Origin: Druceiella hillmani
Lineage: Eukaryota > Arthropoda > Insecta > Lepidoptera > Hepialidae
Direction: 5' to 3'
NCBI GenBank assembly: GCA_039881145.1
Contig: JAYKKI010000027.1
Span: forward strand, 20,719,001 to 20,783,000
DNA length: 64,000 bases
Positions 37,040 to 48,957 of this stretch are shown here, piece after piece; within the stretch, counting starts at the first letter, position 1, and each line of letters opens with the position of its first letter. The position numbers and the translations under genes were made by a program. The notes under the pieces are model-generated. The model was given only the letters and a program-made list of their open reading frames with translations, had not been told where the DNA came from and did no database searches.

Positions 37040-37569
37040 TTTTTAATTTAATAAGTTGTACTCTATTTTATATTCTCTTCTTTGATATATAGTGGTATTC
37101 AGTCAACTTTCAAGTAATATGATAAATTCATTGTATATTAAATATTTATAGCAATATACAATGAATGTCAAAATCAATATGTGACAGATGGTAAATTAAA
37201 AATATTAAGGACCATTTAATTTGATTGGCAAAGTATTTCAAATTCCGCTTGAAAATAATGAAATAGAACAACCACGACTCAAGTAAAGAATTTGAAGATC
37301 ACTGCGTTACGTTTTATAATCAATACGGTTAATTTATAATTTAGAAAACGAATAAAAAATATAGACAGAGCTAAGATTGGAAAAACTCAAATATATAAAG
37401 CTTACATAAAAGTTAGGACAAAAAAGATTGCTGGAGACAATAGAAAAATTGAAGGAGGATAGTCGTAGGAGTTAAAACAAATATCACTCAAGTAATTTGA
37501 GATATTTGTTTATCTTATTTTTCTACGAAATAATAAAAAAAACCAAAAAGCAATAACGTAAAACAGCTG

Positions 37570-38390
37570 TTACGTTATACGATTATGAATGATATTAAAA
37601 AATTCACGTTCTTTTTAAATAATTGAATTTCAATTTTTTGGATGATGAAGAACTTTTGGATAGGCTACTTGACTTATATTGTAAAACTGTTTTAAATTAT
37701 TCTGTATTGCATTATAAGCATATTACGTTTGTATTTCCAGGATGCATGTCGTATTTTTCATAAAAATAACTTTTAAAGAATAAATTAACAAACTCACGCC
37801 AAAAACGCAGTTTTTGATACATTACATTTTTGTAAACATAACAATCCTATACGCCGAAGGGATATGTTATTTATTTTCATATTAAAATATGATTAATATT
37901 AAATTTGATATGACCTGAAAGGATATACATTAAAAACGACGTATTTAAATAAAATCTGGAGCTGGCTATTATCTATTATAAAGAAATCAATTTAAAAAAT
38001 GTCATACCTGATGATTCACTTTTTCTTTCATCATTAAGAACTTATTATACAATTTGAAATATTCTTATACTTAATATTTAAGTATTTATAATAGGAATAT
38101 AAGTAATTTTAATTATCCAACTTGCATATTTACTTAACCTGTCAATTCCAACAATTACATCATGTTTATATTGCATCAACAACATTTAGGAAACAATAAA
38201 GTCTATTTGTCTCTGGATTAATTTTCGAATAGTATTATAGTGTTTGCGTGCGGTGTGTGGTATGTTATGTTAGTTAAACGTTAAATGGTTTTTACCTTTT
38301 TTGGTTATTTTTTCATACACGTTCATTTTCTTTTTTAATTGTAACAAATTATTTTTACTTTTTACTCTTTTAAGTAAGTATACATACACA
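37570..38390. other. AT-rich DNA in block B, nothing recognised
   Basis: No clear match to block A and no gene-like feature. Confidence 0.4.
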
Positions 38391-38396
38391 TATTCA

Positions 38397-38440
38397 TATG
38401 TATATATATATATATATATATATACATATATATACATATA

Positions 38441-38476
<36 letters not shown>
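38397..38476. repeat. (TA)n microsatellite with CA interruptions
   Basis: TA runs interrupted by TACATATATATACAT-type units. Non-coding. Confidence 0.95.
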
Positions 38477-38477
<1 letters not shown>

Positions 38478-38972
38478 CTATTGAAATATTGAACTAAATA
38501 CAGTGCATAGGAATTAAATAAATTTGTTTAAAATATTAGATATGACCGAAAATAATTTTGGTTAAATGTATGATTTGTAATATATTTCTTTTTATATACA
38601 GCACACACACAAAAATTGTATTAAATGCAAAGTGTGATAGTTGTAAATTTAAAAAAAAAGAAAAAAGGACCATATATTAAAAATATAAAGACAGTCGATA
38701 CAGTCGACCTGCTCACAAACTTGTGACGTCATCTGACTTTTAACCAATAACAGGGCGTCTGCGATGCTGATTGAATTAAAAAAAAATATTGTGATTTCTT
38801 TACTTTTTTTTACAAAATATAAACTTATTCTTTCGAAAATGAAAAACAATACGCTTATTTACGTTACAATCTAATTGGCTGACTACGAATTTTGGTATAT
38901 TTCTCTATTGTCAAATATCCTATTGTAACAGTAAAAGAGTGTTAATGAAATCAAAGGTGCAAGAGCGCGAGT

Positions 38973-39122
38973 AATTAATGTTTTATATAAAGATTTCTTT
39001 TCAATTAATGTTTTATATAAAGATTTCTTTTCAATTAATGTTTTATATAAAGATTTCTTTTCAATTAATGTTTTATATAAAGATTTATTTTCAATTAATG
39101 TTTTATATAAAGATTTCTTTTC
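38973..39122. repeat. 30-bp minisatellite, five units
   Basis: Five head-to-tail 30-bp units start at 38973, 39003, 39033, 39063 and 39093. Each begins AATTAATGTTTTATATAAAG. Only one C-to-A change (unit 4) is seen besides the array end, so the array is young. Because 30 is a multiple of three, it yields repetitive open frames on both strands that should not be read as genes. Confidence 0.97.
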
Positions 39123-40689
39123 CATTCTTTCTTTTCAATTATAGAAAAAAAATAGGATAAAATGTTGTAAATAATAATTTTTTATTTCAATATTATTTTA
39201 CATTTTTAGATTAAAGAAATTTTGGAAGAGAAATTAGAGTTGTCCTGTTCCGTTAATGGGGGAAAATGAGCGAAGTAATATGCATTTATGTAACAATGTA
39301 TATTATGATACAGCTAAATATTTAGTCGTAAGATTCAAGAAAAAAAAAACTTTCACACAAGGTAATATTAAATTCAGAAAAAATAAAAAGAAAACCTTGC
39401 TGAAACCGACCCCAGGCAAAGATTGGTTAATTAGACAGAGTTAATGTTATACTTTCATACTGCAATAAAAAGCAAATGCATGCTTTGCGGAAGAAGTGGA
39501 AATATTCTAAATTGACTGTTATACGAGCTAATTCTGACGAACTGAAATAGCGGGTTAATCAGTTGCTAATCTAATAACAATAAAGGCCTAATCTACCAAT
39601 TGATTGAATTCATATTTAGACAATGGAAAAAAAAAACAAATAGAAAAAAACAAAGAAGTTTTTAAAGTGATAACACATAAACGCCTATGAATATGAGAGT
39701 ATATAGAAGCAAGAAAGAGTTGCCAAAGAGTTATCGTTCCTGCATTTTCTTAGTGGAATATCGTACGATAAAAGAGACCGTTTTCCTTCTTTAGTCATAT
39801 TCGCCAATACCGAGGAACAGGATATTCTTTATGAAAAATGTCTCAAGTTCTTGGGCCTGCAGTTAATCTTTTCAGTATTCAAAACAACAATAACCACCGA
39901 ATAAGAAGGACACTGAAGAGTATAAAATATTGAAAATATGTGTACTCAGTTGGAACTTTCGCGGCAAAATATCGTTTCTGAACATAAATAAATCGGCGAA
40001 ATACTGCTACTGCTAGAGATTTTTAGAATCGGTGCCAACTCTCAAATTAAATTTTCATTTGACCATACAGGTATCAGGCCAAACAAAAAAAAAATTATTA
40101 TTTAAATTGGTTGAACCTGTATCGTTCAAACTAGGTTACGTCTCCTACGCTCTTCAATTTTGGGGAAATCTATGATATAAGTACAATTTCTATAATTAGA
40201 TTCTAACTACAATGGGACCGTGCTAGGCGTATATGGATGTCGGAAATATATATATATAAAAGAAGAAAGAAGTACAATCAAATTGAAAATCGTTAAAAAT
40301 TAGGTTCAATGTATTAAAATAATTCATAGAGTGCTTACCATTAACACAAAGTTCTCAATTTCAAGTGGAAAACAAGAATTAAAATATAAACACTAAATTT
40401 GATGAAGTTAAGGAAGTTGAGCTTATGAATACCAACGGACATCAAATTAAGCTAATTTTGTTTCTGTAATGTTCAAACTATAAGCTAATAATCTTGTATT
40501 TAATGTCATGTTTATAGTAAACAGAAATGATTAAAAGAGTCACAAAGCTTTGCCCCTGTTTCCGTTTGCCCCGTCAACCGGAAATTACTGTTCATTACTG
40601 TTAACGGTCGTTCGGTGTATTGTTATTATTGGGCACTCTTTTGTTTTCTGTCGGTTAGTGCTTATCATTGATAATAATTTTGTCTCTGT

Positions 40690-40744
40690 CATTTGTCCTT
40701 ATTATTATCTGAGATATCAAATCTCAGTAATAATAAGGGCAAAT
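40690..40744. repeat. Long hairpin private to block B
   Basis: CCTTATTATTATCTGAGAT and ATCTCAGTAATAATAAGG are inverse copies with one inserted base and a ~5-nt loop. The pairing extends outward to ATTTG/CAAAT. The equivalent place in block A (about 10710-10740) lacks it. Confidence 0.7.
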
Positions 40745-42564
40745 GGAAGTCACGATGATCAGTTATTGTGTAAATAAGAATTATTTACAAAATATTTTAC
40801 TGTACCTGTCATTGGCCTCGATTTTTTTATGAGTCCATTGGTCTTAATTTCATTTCTCTTATTTATAAAATTAAAGTAAAAAAAGTAATATCTTTTTTCT
40901 TCATGTTTTATTAATTATGAAATGAAAATAATGATTTTAATGAATTCCAAGAAAATAAACGAAAGTTTACGTATTATGACACATTCTCGTGTTTAATGAA
41001 AAAATATAATAATCGCAGAACTAATTCAGTTAGTTTATTTCTAAAGCTTACTTTGAGAGTTTTTTTACCTTAGTTTTTCAAAACAATTTTAATACGTTAT
41101 GATTTTTGTATTAAATTCACTAATATGTATATCGAAAAATTTATCAAATCTGTTTAATTAAAATCCACTAAGTTACTTAAGTATTCCCCGGAGTTTTAGA
41201 ATATATGTGCTTATATTACTAAAGATTTACAATTTAACCTCTATATATTCTCTTAAATAGCATATACAAATAAGGAGAAGGTCACAAGGCTGCTTTTCAT
41301 CTCATTAAATATAGTCAAGTGCAGTTTATATTAAATATATCGCACCACTTACAGAAATATATAAACAAATAGCGATTTTATTTGTCCAAGAATAATCAAG
41401 AAAAAATTTCTAGAAAATTGTCAATCGTTCATAAAGAAACTGAGACATGTTCGTTGAAATCTTTCCTGAAAAGTGAATTATTTACTTTTTCATTCAGAAT
41501 TGGTTGAGAAAAAGTGTGGCCTGAAATGATATTGACATTTTACATTTGGCACACCAAACGAAAATAACGATATTTCGTTTTTATTGTTATTTTTCTTTTT
41601 AATTTTGAATATTATATTTGGGTGATGCAAATCTTTCCTAAAATAAGTATTTTTTTTAGATAAATACTGAATTTATTAATATTATTACGATTATTACCAA
41701 GAAAATATAAATGTTTTCGTATAACTCTGCATCAAGTCTTATAGACGAATATATATTAGCTCCATATTTGATCTACATGAACGAAACTGTGCTATTAGAA
41801 ATATTTGTTAAACCTGCGTACTTATTTATGAGTATATACACTTGCTTATTTTCATATTATTTAATGAGGAATATTGTTTTCTTTTTCGGGAATAAATTGG
41901 TATTTTTAAACGTCAAAGAAGCAACTATTTCATTTCATTTGGTCCGTCTATCCGTTTATTTGTGACAATGTAGAAGCTATATTATTTATCAAAAAGTCCC
42001 TCTCTAAATGCCTCCCCAGATATCAAACTTGTAGATGAATATTTCTCTCGCAAACGCCACGGAGTGGGGTAGAGTCGAAGAGGTCTTTTAAAATTGAATA
42101 AAAAAATATTTAACACTTTTGCTCCGATTAATTCATATTTTCACTCACAACATTTACAAAATGTGATACATTTCATGAAAATGATCTTGTCACTTTTCTG
42201 GTCACAAAGCTTTCGATATTTCACAGAAAGTGAATGAAATTTGAATTGATTCTCATGAATCAAAAACTTTTTCAGCAATACATATAAAGTACATTCGATC
42301 AATAATAATAATTTTAGGTGTCGACAAAACGAAGGCCACTAAGAATTGCAATTTTCTCTTGAGGTTCCGAATATAAATGGTCCCATTTACGGTCATTCCT
42401 AAATATTTTTTATACCGCATTCTTCAATAATTTATAGCATTTAGAAAGAAATAATTTCAGTACTAATAATAGCAATATCAATTCAGTTACTAATCGATCA
42501 CAACTTATTCATTATTGAATTGAAAATTGTGGTTATTGTAAAATAAATTATTACAAATTATTAT

Positions 42565-43190
42565 CTAATATAAGTCTACTCTGTCCTTATTTCGTTATAA
42601 TAAATTTTCACCAGTAATACACAAAGCTAAAATCGATAAGTTTCGGAAAATTTATTTGAATGCAACCAACATTAGAAATAGGAATAATTTATTCTGCTGC
42701 AGTATTGCTAGTACATATTCAAAAGTAAGTCCTCGTTTACATTGATTGAAAATAATTGATAATTATGTATGCTTAAAAATATCACTAACAACTAACTAAT
42801 TCGACCTTTCTTTATCACTTACATTATACAAATGCTCCGTCGTTTCAATACTCTGAACAATAAGTTTCCCTTTGCCAAATGATTACCTACTACAAGTCTA
42901 CTCTGTCCTTATTTAGGTATAATAAATATTCACCAGTAAAACACAAAAATAAAAACCATATATTTATGAAAAATTATTTCATTGTATCCAACATTAGAAA
43001 TAGCAATGATTTATTCTGCTACGGTGTTGCTAGTACATATTCAAAAGCAAGTCCTCGTTCACATTGTTTGAAAATAATTGATAATTACGTGTGCATGAAA
43101 ATATCACTAACTACTAAGGTCACCTTTATTTATCACTCACGTTATAGAAATACTCCATAGTTTGAACAATAAATTTACCTTTGCCAGATA
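42565..43190. repeat. ~320-bp tandem duplication
   Basis: AAGTCTACTCTGTCCTTATTT occurs near 42572 and 42893. The copies then share CACCAGTAA(T/A)ACACAAA, AACATTAGAAATAG, GCTAGTACATATTCAAAAG and GAAAATAATTGATAATTA(T/C)G. They are collinear to about 43190. Confidence 0.9.
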
Positions 43191-43399
43191 AAATAAGGGG
43201 CAAGTTTAGAGGATTTATTCCAAGCAATTATATTTTAATTTGATGAATGCAATAAATTGATTAATGAAATAGAAAAAGAGAAAAAGAAAAATATTTATTT
43301 AAGAAAAATACATTATAAATTTCTCACATATTATCTAGATCACGACCAAGCGGCATTCCGCGTTTACTAGTCATGTTGGGCTGAGATGCGTTCATGAAC

Positions 43400-43460
43400 A
43401 GTAGTTCTACTAGCTTTCATCCGCGGCTTCGTATATGTAGTTATAGTTAAAAACTTACGG
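43400..43460. mobile_element. Retroelement-end-like box
   Basis: TACTAGCTTTCATCCGCGGCTTCG is typical of the start of dispersed insect repeats that continue into the tail satellite downstream. It is a fragment only. Confidence 0.4.
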
Positions 43461-43639
43461 GGAGTAATTAAAAGATGCAGTGTGATCTAGCATAATTTAA
43501 GGAAAAGAAATGAAGGTTTACCTTCATTTTCGTGACTTTATAATATAAATGACAGTGAAAACAAACATATTTGCCCCTGAATAAGGATTAAAAGGAGCGA
43601 TTTTATTACTACTTTACATTTCATACGTAGCGTTTAAAA

Positions 43640-44900
43640 CAATCACGTCTATCCGTTATTCCGTTGCGACGTTGCTTCTTTATTCCGTTTGTATACATTT
43701 TGTTTCAAATAAGAATTTTTTAAAAGTAATAGATTATTATGACATACAAAGTAGTCTATGTACTGTCCCAACCCGCTAGTTATCTTTGTGCAAAAAATGA
43801 CTGCTTGAAAGAAGGACAAACAAACATACTTTTGTATTTGTAATATTTGTTAGGATTACAATATAAGTGAAGATGAGATTTTCCTGGATGAAAAGTAAAT
43901 TACGTTATATTCCGGCTTGCTAACCATCTCTATGCAGATCACTTCAGTCCTTTGATTCTTTGCGCCGTGAAAGAAAGACAAATACACTTTTGCATTTATA
44001 CTATTAGTTAGGGTTAAATTATTAGTTATAATGAGATTTTCCGGGATAAAAAGTAGCTTATGTAATTTCTCGCGACGCCAGCTATCTTAATGCAAAAAAT
44101 CACTTTGATCTTTTGTCCGTTGCTATATAAAAGAAAAATAAACAAAACAATTTTTGTAATAAAAGTATTCATTAGGATTATAACATAAGTTTAGATGAGA
44201 TTTCTCGAAATAAAATGTAGCCTATAAACTTTCGCGACCACCCGAAAGTTATCTCTGTGCAAAAAAATACGTTGTTCCGTTGCATCGTGAAGGAAAGACA
44301 AACAATAACACTTTAAACTTTTGAATATTTTTTAATATAATTATATTAGTAACGATGCGATTTCCCAGGTTAGAAAGTAGTTTATGTACATCTCAGCGTG
44401 ATAACCATCTCTGTGCAAGAAATCAGTGTGATTCATTACTTCGTTGGGACGCGAAAGAAAGACAAACAAATATATTTTCGTATTTAAAATATTACTTAGG
44501 ATCATAATGTTAGTAAAAATAAGAGTTTCTAATATAAAATGTAATCTATGTCATTTTCCGGTAAGTAAAATTTCTCTGTATAAAAGTCACATCGATACAT
44601 GATTCAGCTGCTATACGACCGGAATGAAAGAGGCAAAAATACCATTATTACATATTATAATGTCATAAATGTTAATATGTGTTTATGATTCTAAATTAAG
44701 AATTAGACTGAGTGATTCATTTGCTCATTAAAAAATCACGTCGATTCATTGCTCCACCTTGACACTGGTTCCTTATTCAGTTTGATTTTTCAGTTTGAAA
44801 TTAAAATTATTCCATAATAACAAGTACCCAATGTAATTTTCCACCCCTCAACTATCTTTTTGTAACAGAGTCACGTGAATTGGTTAGTCTGTTGTGACGT
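43640..44900. repeat. ~160-bp satellite of retroelement-tail-like units
   Basis: Seven to eight degenerate units recur with a GTAGNNTATGTAC-like box near 43750, 43895, 44052, 44215, 44378 and 44538. Each has a CTATCTCTGTGCAAAAAATCA-like box, GTGAAAGAAAGACAAACAAA, a TTTGTATTTATAATATTAG-like box and GATGAGATTTTCC. As single copies, this order (gtagcctatgt...ctatctctgt...aacaaacaaac...ttataatattagta) is the familiar tail of dispersed insect non-LTR elements. Here it is tandemly arranged with nucleosome-scale period. No coding content. Confidence 0.75.
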
Positions 44901-45024
44901 GAAAGAAAGATAAACAAACTGATATTAACTTGGATATTATAACTATAAAATAAATCTTTCCATACATTGAAGATATTTACCAAAAAAATATTCAGAATAA
45001 CGTAACAAAAGTAGTAAAATACAA

Positions 45025-45310
45025 AAATATTTCTTCTTGTATGTCTGCGCATGTTTTATTTGTTCGCGCACCGCGAAAAAATTTCGATGTAGGTTTTACT
45101 GGTAGATTCTGTTGGCTTTGAAATAATAAAAAGACTATATTTTATTACAATTGACCAATTAAAAAAAAAAAGAAATGGTAACTTGACTATTTAATGTTTA
45201 AGTTTACTTACTTAAAAAAAGTATAATTCTTCTAAAACATGATAGTACGTGTATTGATATTACAGTTAATTTAACATTTTATAAAAAGTGCATAGCTAGT
45301 TCCAAAATAA
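45025..45310 (+). repeat. Dispersed repeat R4, copy 2
   Basis: Counterpart of 7590-7870, sharing the CTATATTTTATTACAATTGAC block, a poly-A run and GTACGTGTATTGAT-like sequence. Confidence 0.55.
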
Positions 45311-45319
45311 ATCATTAGC

Positions 45320-46330
45320 CTCTTTGTTTTATGGAAAATCTTCAAGTTCATATTATTTTACTATCTTTTTATGTGTGTTTATAAAACCATAATGGTATTA
45401 CTTTAATAGCTTACATATAATAGTGCTTTGTCATTTTTGTTTTTTACGTACATAAACAAACTTTAGCATCCTTCCAAGTTTCAAATTTTCTATACATGAT
45501 AATAAAAATAGTTGACTGGAATGAACTTGGAGTTCCTGTAGTAAAAATATTGCCTAATACATAAGGAAGTCTGAAAAAATCTGTCATTTCTCGTCGCTTG
45601 TTTTTGTAGTGCCTTAAAAATATTTAATCAACTACTAACAGAATTTTCCTCAAAGATTTTAATTTTATGTGCAATTTAATATTAACGAGATCGAAAATAT
45701 TTCTTAAAGAGACCAAACAATCCTCCAAATTCAAGTATTATTTACCGAAATGTTTAAGTTTTTATCAAATAATCTAATCCCATCCCAAATAATATAATAC
45801 TCAGTTTTTAGTTTACGTAATCAATTCAGATTTTATATTTTATTGTGAAAAAAAAATTTCTTCAAGCTTTAATTTTGTTTGTCTTTATTTGAAAACTACT
45901 TCATTTCTCTGAACGATTTCCAAAGAATTATAATTGATAAGTAAATAAAATGCGTTTCCCAATACATTATTATATTTAAGCTTCTTTAAGAGTAACTTTC
46001 TCTGATAATAACTTCTGTCTTTATATTTCTCCATGTTCTTCAAAGTACGTGTTCAATATGGCATAATCTAACATAAAGAAACTAAGACTTATTTACTGAT
46101 ATATTTGTAAAAGCATAGTTAAGTAACTTTCTACTTTTCCTTGTACTTTAAGCGCAAATAAAATAAGATATTTTATTCAAGGAATATGATAACAACAGAC
46201 TTTTCTATCTACTTCGCCGAGACGGGAAGAAAATTTTCATTTCAATTTGTGTCATTCATATACGGAAAAGCTATTTCAATGTATTAAAACATATACAGTG
46301 ATCTCATATGATTTTGGCAATAAACCAAAT
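45320..46330. other. AT-rich spacer, nothing recognised
   Basis: No gene, repeat partner or structured element found. Confidence 0.45.
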
Positions 46331-46352
46331 TCATAATAGTTTTGAAAGCATA

Positions 46353-46702
46353 TTTCTTTATGTAATCAATATAATACAAAACGTGACAGCGTTGCCACAA
46401 AATACATTGGGTTTAAGGTGGCGAAAATAGAAGTAGAGCTTTGTATCATATTACGGGAAAGTTTTTGTCTGTAAAGTTGTCAAATAGTATGTAATACGTG
46501 TTAGCCTGTATTTGAATGGTCATTACTTTAAATAAATGCGGATTTATGTAATCAATACAATACAAAACGTGACAGGATTGCTACAAAATATACTGGGTTT
46601 AAGGTGGCAAAAAAAGTAGATCTTTGTATTATGTAACAGGAGAGCTTTTGTCTAGGTAAAGTTGTCAAAGAGTATGTAATACGCTTGGCCTGTATTTGTA
46701 AG
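46353..46702. repeat. ~186-bp tandem duplication
   Basis: TTTATGTAATCAATA(T/C)AATA near 46357 and 46543 starts two units. They share AAAACGTGACAG, GGGTTTAAGGTGGC, TTTTTGTCT or CTTTTGTCT, AAGTTGTCAAA and AGTATGTAATACG. Confidence 0.9.
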
Positions 46703-47006
46703 CATTATTTTAGCGTATAATAAAATCATATTTATGATCATATGTATAAAAAAAAAATGAAGACAGCTTCCGAAATAATGCGCAATTTTTTTTCAATTCT
46801 TGGTAACATTTGTAATGCTTTTTGTGCATGTGTAAATGCGATGAACGGCATACACTCAGTTTTAAGGTAATACTCATAAGACAATAATGGTATCCGTCTG
46901 GAGATAATGTAACAAATATAAACAATTACAATACAAACGTTTCATTATCCACAATTAAATGAAACTACGTGACGTAGTATTATTTCTACTTTCTTTAAGT
47001 TCTTTA

Positions 47007-47047
47007 CCACGACCTAGGTTTCGTTGAATTACAACATCTTCAGGTGG
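47007..47047 (-). ncRNA. Hammerhead ribozyme, best-preserved copy
   Basis: Read on the minus strand: CCAC (stem I, 5' side), CTGAAGA core (47043-47037), one extra U, stem II GUUG/CAAC with a 5-nt loop, GAAA (47022-47019), and a very short stem III in which CC pairs with GG across UA. GUC follows as the cleavage triplet (C17 at 47011), then GUGG (47010-47007), which closes stem I against CCAC. This is the type I layout with a tiny stem III reported for Penelope-like elements, where such ribozymes self-cleave or act as dimers. The extra base between A9 and stem II departs from the strict consensus, though one-base insertions there are known in natural hammerheads. All core bases are present. 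Activity is not shown here. Confidence 0.85.
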
Positions 47048-47075
47048 GCTATTAGCAAAGATCTTTGCTAATAGC

Positions 47076-47116
47076 CCGCCTGAAGATAGTGTAATACAAC
47101 GAAATTTAGGTCGTGG
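47076..47116 (+). ncRNA. Hammerhead ribozyme, inverted partner, partly decayed
   Basis: Plus strand: CCGC (stem I, one G-U with GUGG at 47113-47116), CTGAAGA (47080-47086), a weakened stem II, GAAA (47101-47104), stem III AUU/GGU with G-U pairs and cleavage triplet GUC ending at 47112. Core bases are intact but stem II no longer pairs well. It is the mirror partner of the minus-strand ribozyme in the same foldback. Confidence 0.7.
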
Positions 47117-47619
47117 TAAAGAACTTGAAGAAAGTAGAAATAATACTACATCACGTAGTTTAATTTAATTGTGACTAATGAATTTCTACAATATTAACGT
47201 CAAATCTATTCAATATTTCATTATCCCATAATAATTTAATTATTTACCTTGGAAATAATTCATTATATAAATCGAAACTCAGGTTCAGTTCTTATAGAGT
47301 AGTACTTAAATTTCGAAAAAACGACGAGTCGCAACAATTCGACCTTCCTCAAAGACAATTCCATACCACGAGAGTGGCTACAGTAATGAACAGCAATTTC
47401 CGTTTGAAGGGAGCGAACGGAATCACGCTCGTCTGATACGTGTGATATGTTGCAACTCGTTGGATTACTTTTGTTTAATCCTAATATTTGTATTGTATGT
47501 ATTCATATTTCCGTGGAGTTCGTAACTGTTGTTCATATTTTGTGGTTTATTTTTGTGACCTTATTTGAAATTTTAATTTACAGATCAGTATCTATGTTCT
47601 CTAAATAATGACTATGTTT

Positions 47620-48940
47620 TATTTTAATGTTATAGATTAATGTTATATATTAGAATTAGTTCTATAGCCTATCTCACAGGTAGTAACTAATAAAAACAAG
47701 TTGAATGCAATTTGCATTTTTGAAAACTAGCTACACGTCCTGACATTCCCCGGACAAAAAAGAACTATAATTGGATATTTTTAATCAATGTTTTATAATG
47801 ATTATTTATTGTTAATTTATTGAATCTTTTTTTCAATGGTTTAGTTATACTGAATAACTGTGCTGTTCTGAACAACTAAACGAGAAAAAAAGGTCAAAAA
47901 TAAGAAAGAATTTTTAATTATATCTGGGAATTATTTCGCAGCTTTCATTACCATTTACGAGTCTTTAATCAAACTTTAGTTCAATTTTACTGTAAGGTCA
48001 TAATAGAAAGCAGTTCGCACCAGGCAAGAGTTAATAGTGAGCAACGTACATTATTTTATTTTTTGCAGATTTTCTTGTTATTTGGAATATCTTCACACAT
48101 AATTTTATTGTATATATGTATCTATAATATTTTAAAATGTTAACTCAAAAAGGTATGTGGCACTCTTCACTTCCTTTTGCTTAACACAATCTATAAATAC
48201 ATACATATTCTTCTGTTATCAACAACAGTGACGTTAAGAACCATTTATTAGCACAGAAACTATTAAAACGTCCAGCAATAAAAAAATCATTCCCTGAAAG
48301 AACAACGCGGTAATAAAAAGCTATTTATTTACAAGAAAACGAACGGAACCACGCAAGTAAAATGTGGGAAACCTTGGACATTACGAACTCTATATTATTC
48401 GTAAATGCATATTTATGAGATCAGTTTTTAAGTTAGCGTTTGTTTCAAGGTTTGAATGAAAGGAAAGAAAATATTTCAAAGGAATATATATCTTTTAAAT
48501 GGACCTGTAAGTAACTTAGTTCTTTTATTTTTTCTTTTTAAAATCAAGTGACCATATAAATATGGAAAGCTTTTGAATTTCGAATCGTTATTGGTAAAAG
48601 TCTAACTAACGTAATATTAAGCGAAAAGGAAAATTCAATTGAAGGTTCCAATGAAAAAAGTGAACCATAAATCCTTAATTTCGAATACAACATAAGGTTG
48701 AGTATCAATATTGTGGAAAATGTTTACGTGATAAGCATCTAAATATATTTAAAATAACCAAAAAACATTATTTATGAAACACAAAAGTAATACGTAGACA
48801 TAACATTTTACACTTAAAAATATATTAGACATATAATAGTAGCATTTGCTTATTTTTTGGATTAAACTTAACATTATTAAAATTTAAAAAGAAAATAAAA
48901 AAACGTCAAAATACGTACTACTTGTAAAAAAACTGTTTTA
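47620..48940. other. AT-rich DNA, nothing recognised
   Basis: No gene or repeat partner identified. Confidence 0.4.
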
Positions 48941-48957
48941 CTCATAGTTTTTACATC

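Larger units (their letters stand above)
31930..42065 (+). repeat. Block B of the large diverged direct duplication
   Basis: Counterpart of 4540-13080 in order and orientation. Private insertions in block B include the (TA)n-bounded segment at 35900-37340, a (TA)n tract at 38397-38476, the 30-bp minisatellite at 38973-39122 and a hairpin at 40690-40744. The hairpin and the minisatellite have no counterpart in block A. Confidence 0.8.
46951..47215 (-). mobile_element. Short foldback element of Penelope-like termini with two hammerhead ribozymes
   Basis: Two ~110-bp arms in inverted orientation meet with no spacer (axis between 47061 and 47062, within AAAGATCTTT). A ~45-bp one-sided extension lies at 47171-47215. 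TTTCATTATCC flanks it at 46940-46950 and 47216-47226 (11-bp target duplication). The related repeat copy at 15327-15337 carries a single TTTCAGTATCC, showing the empty site. Each arm carries one hammerhead core. The arms match the termini of the long PLE copy at 56163-57850. It codes for nothing, so movement would need a reverse transcriptase/endonuclease supplied in trans. Confidence 0.85.
46750..47600. repeat. Dispersed repeat R2, copy 3 (split by a foldback insertion)
   Basis: Collinear with 15150-15690, but interrupted at 46950 by the hammerhead foldback. The flanking repeat resumes at 47216 with the duplicated TTTCATTATCC. The right part has CAACAATTCGACCTTCC, CAGCAATTTCCGTTTGAAGG and TTGCAACTCGTTGGATTAC. 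Non-coding. Confidence 0.75.

Noticed and set aside
36460..37092. Three open frames of 64-99 codons
   Set aside because: They depend on the two (TA)n tracts and have no other conserved content.
38883..39160. Repetitive protein frames on both strands; also CRISPR-like regular repeats
   Set aside because: The 30-bp unit is in multiples of three and has no spacers between copies; simple minisatellite in eukaryotic DNA.
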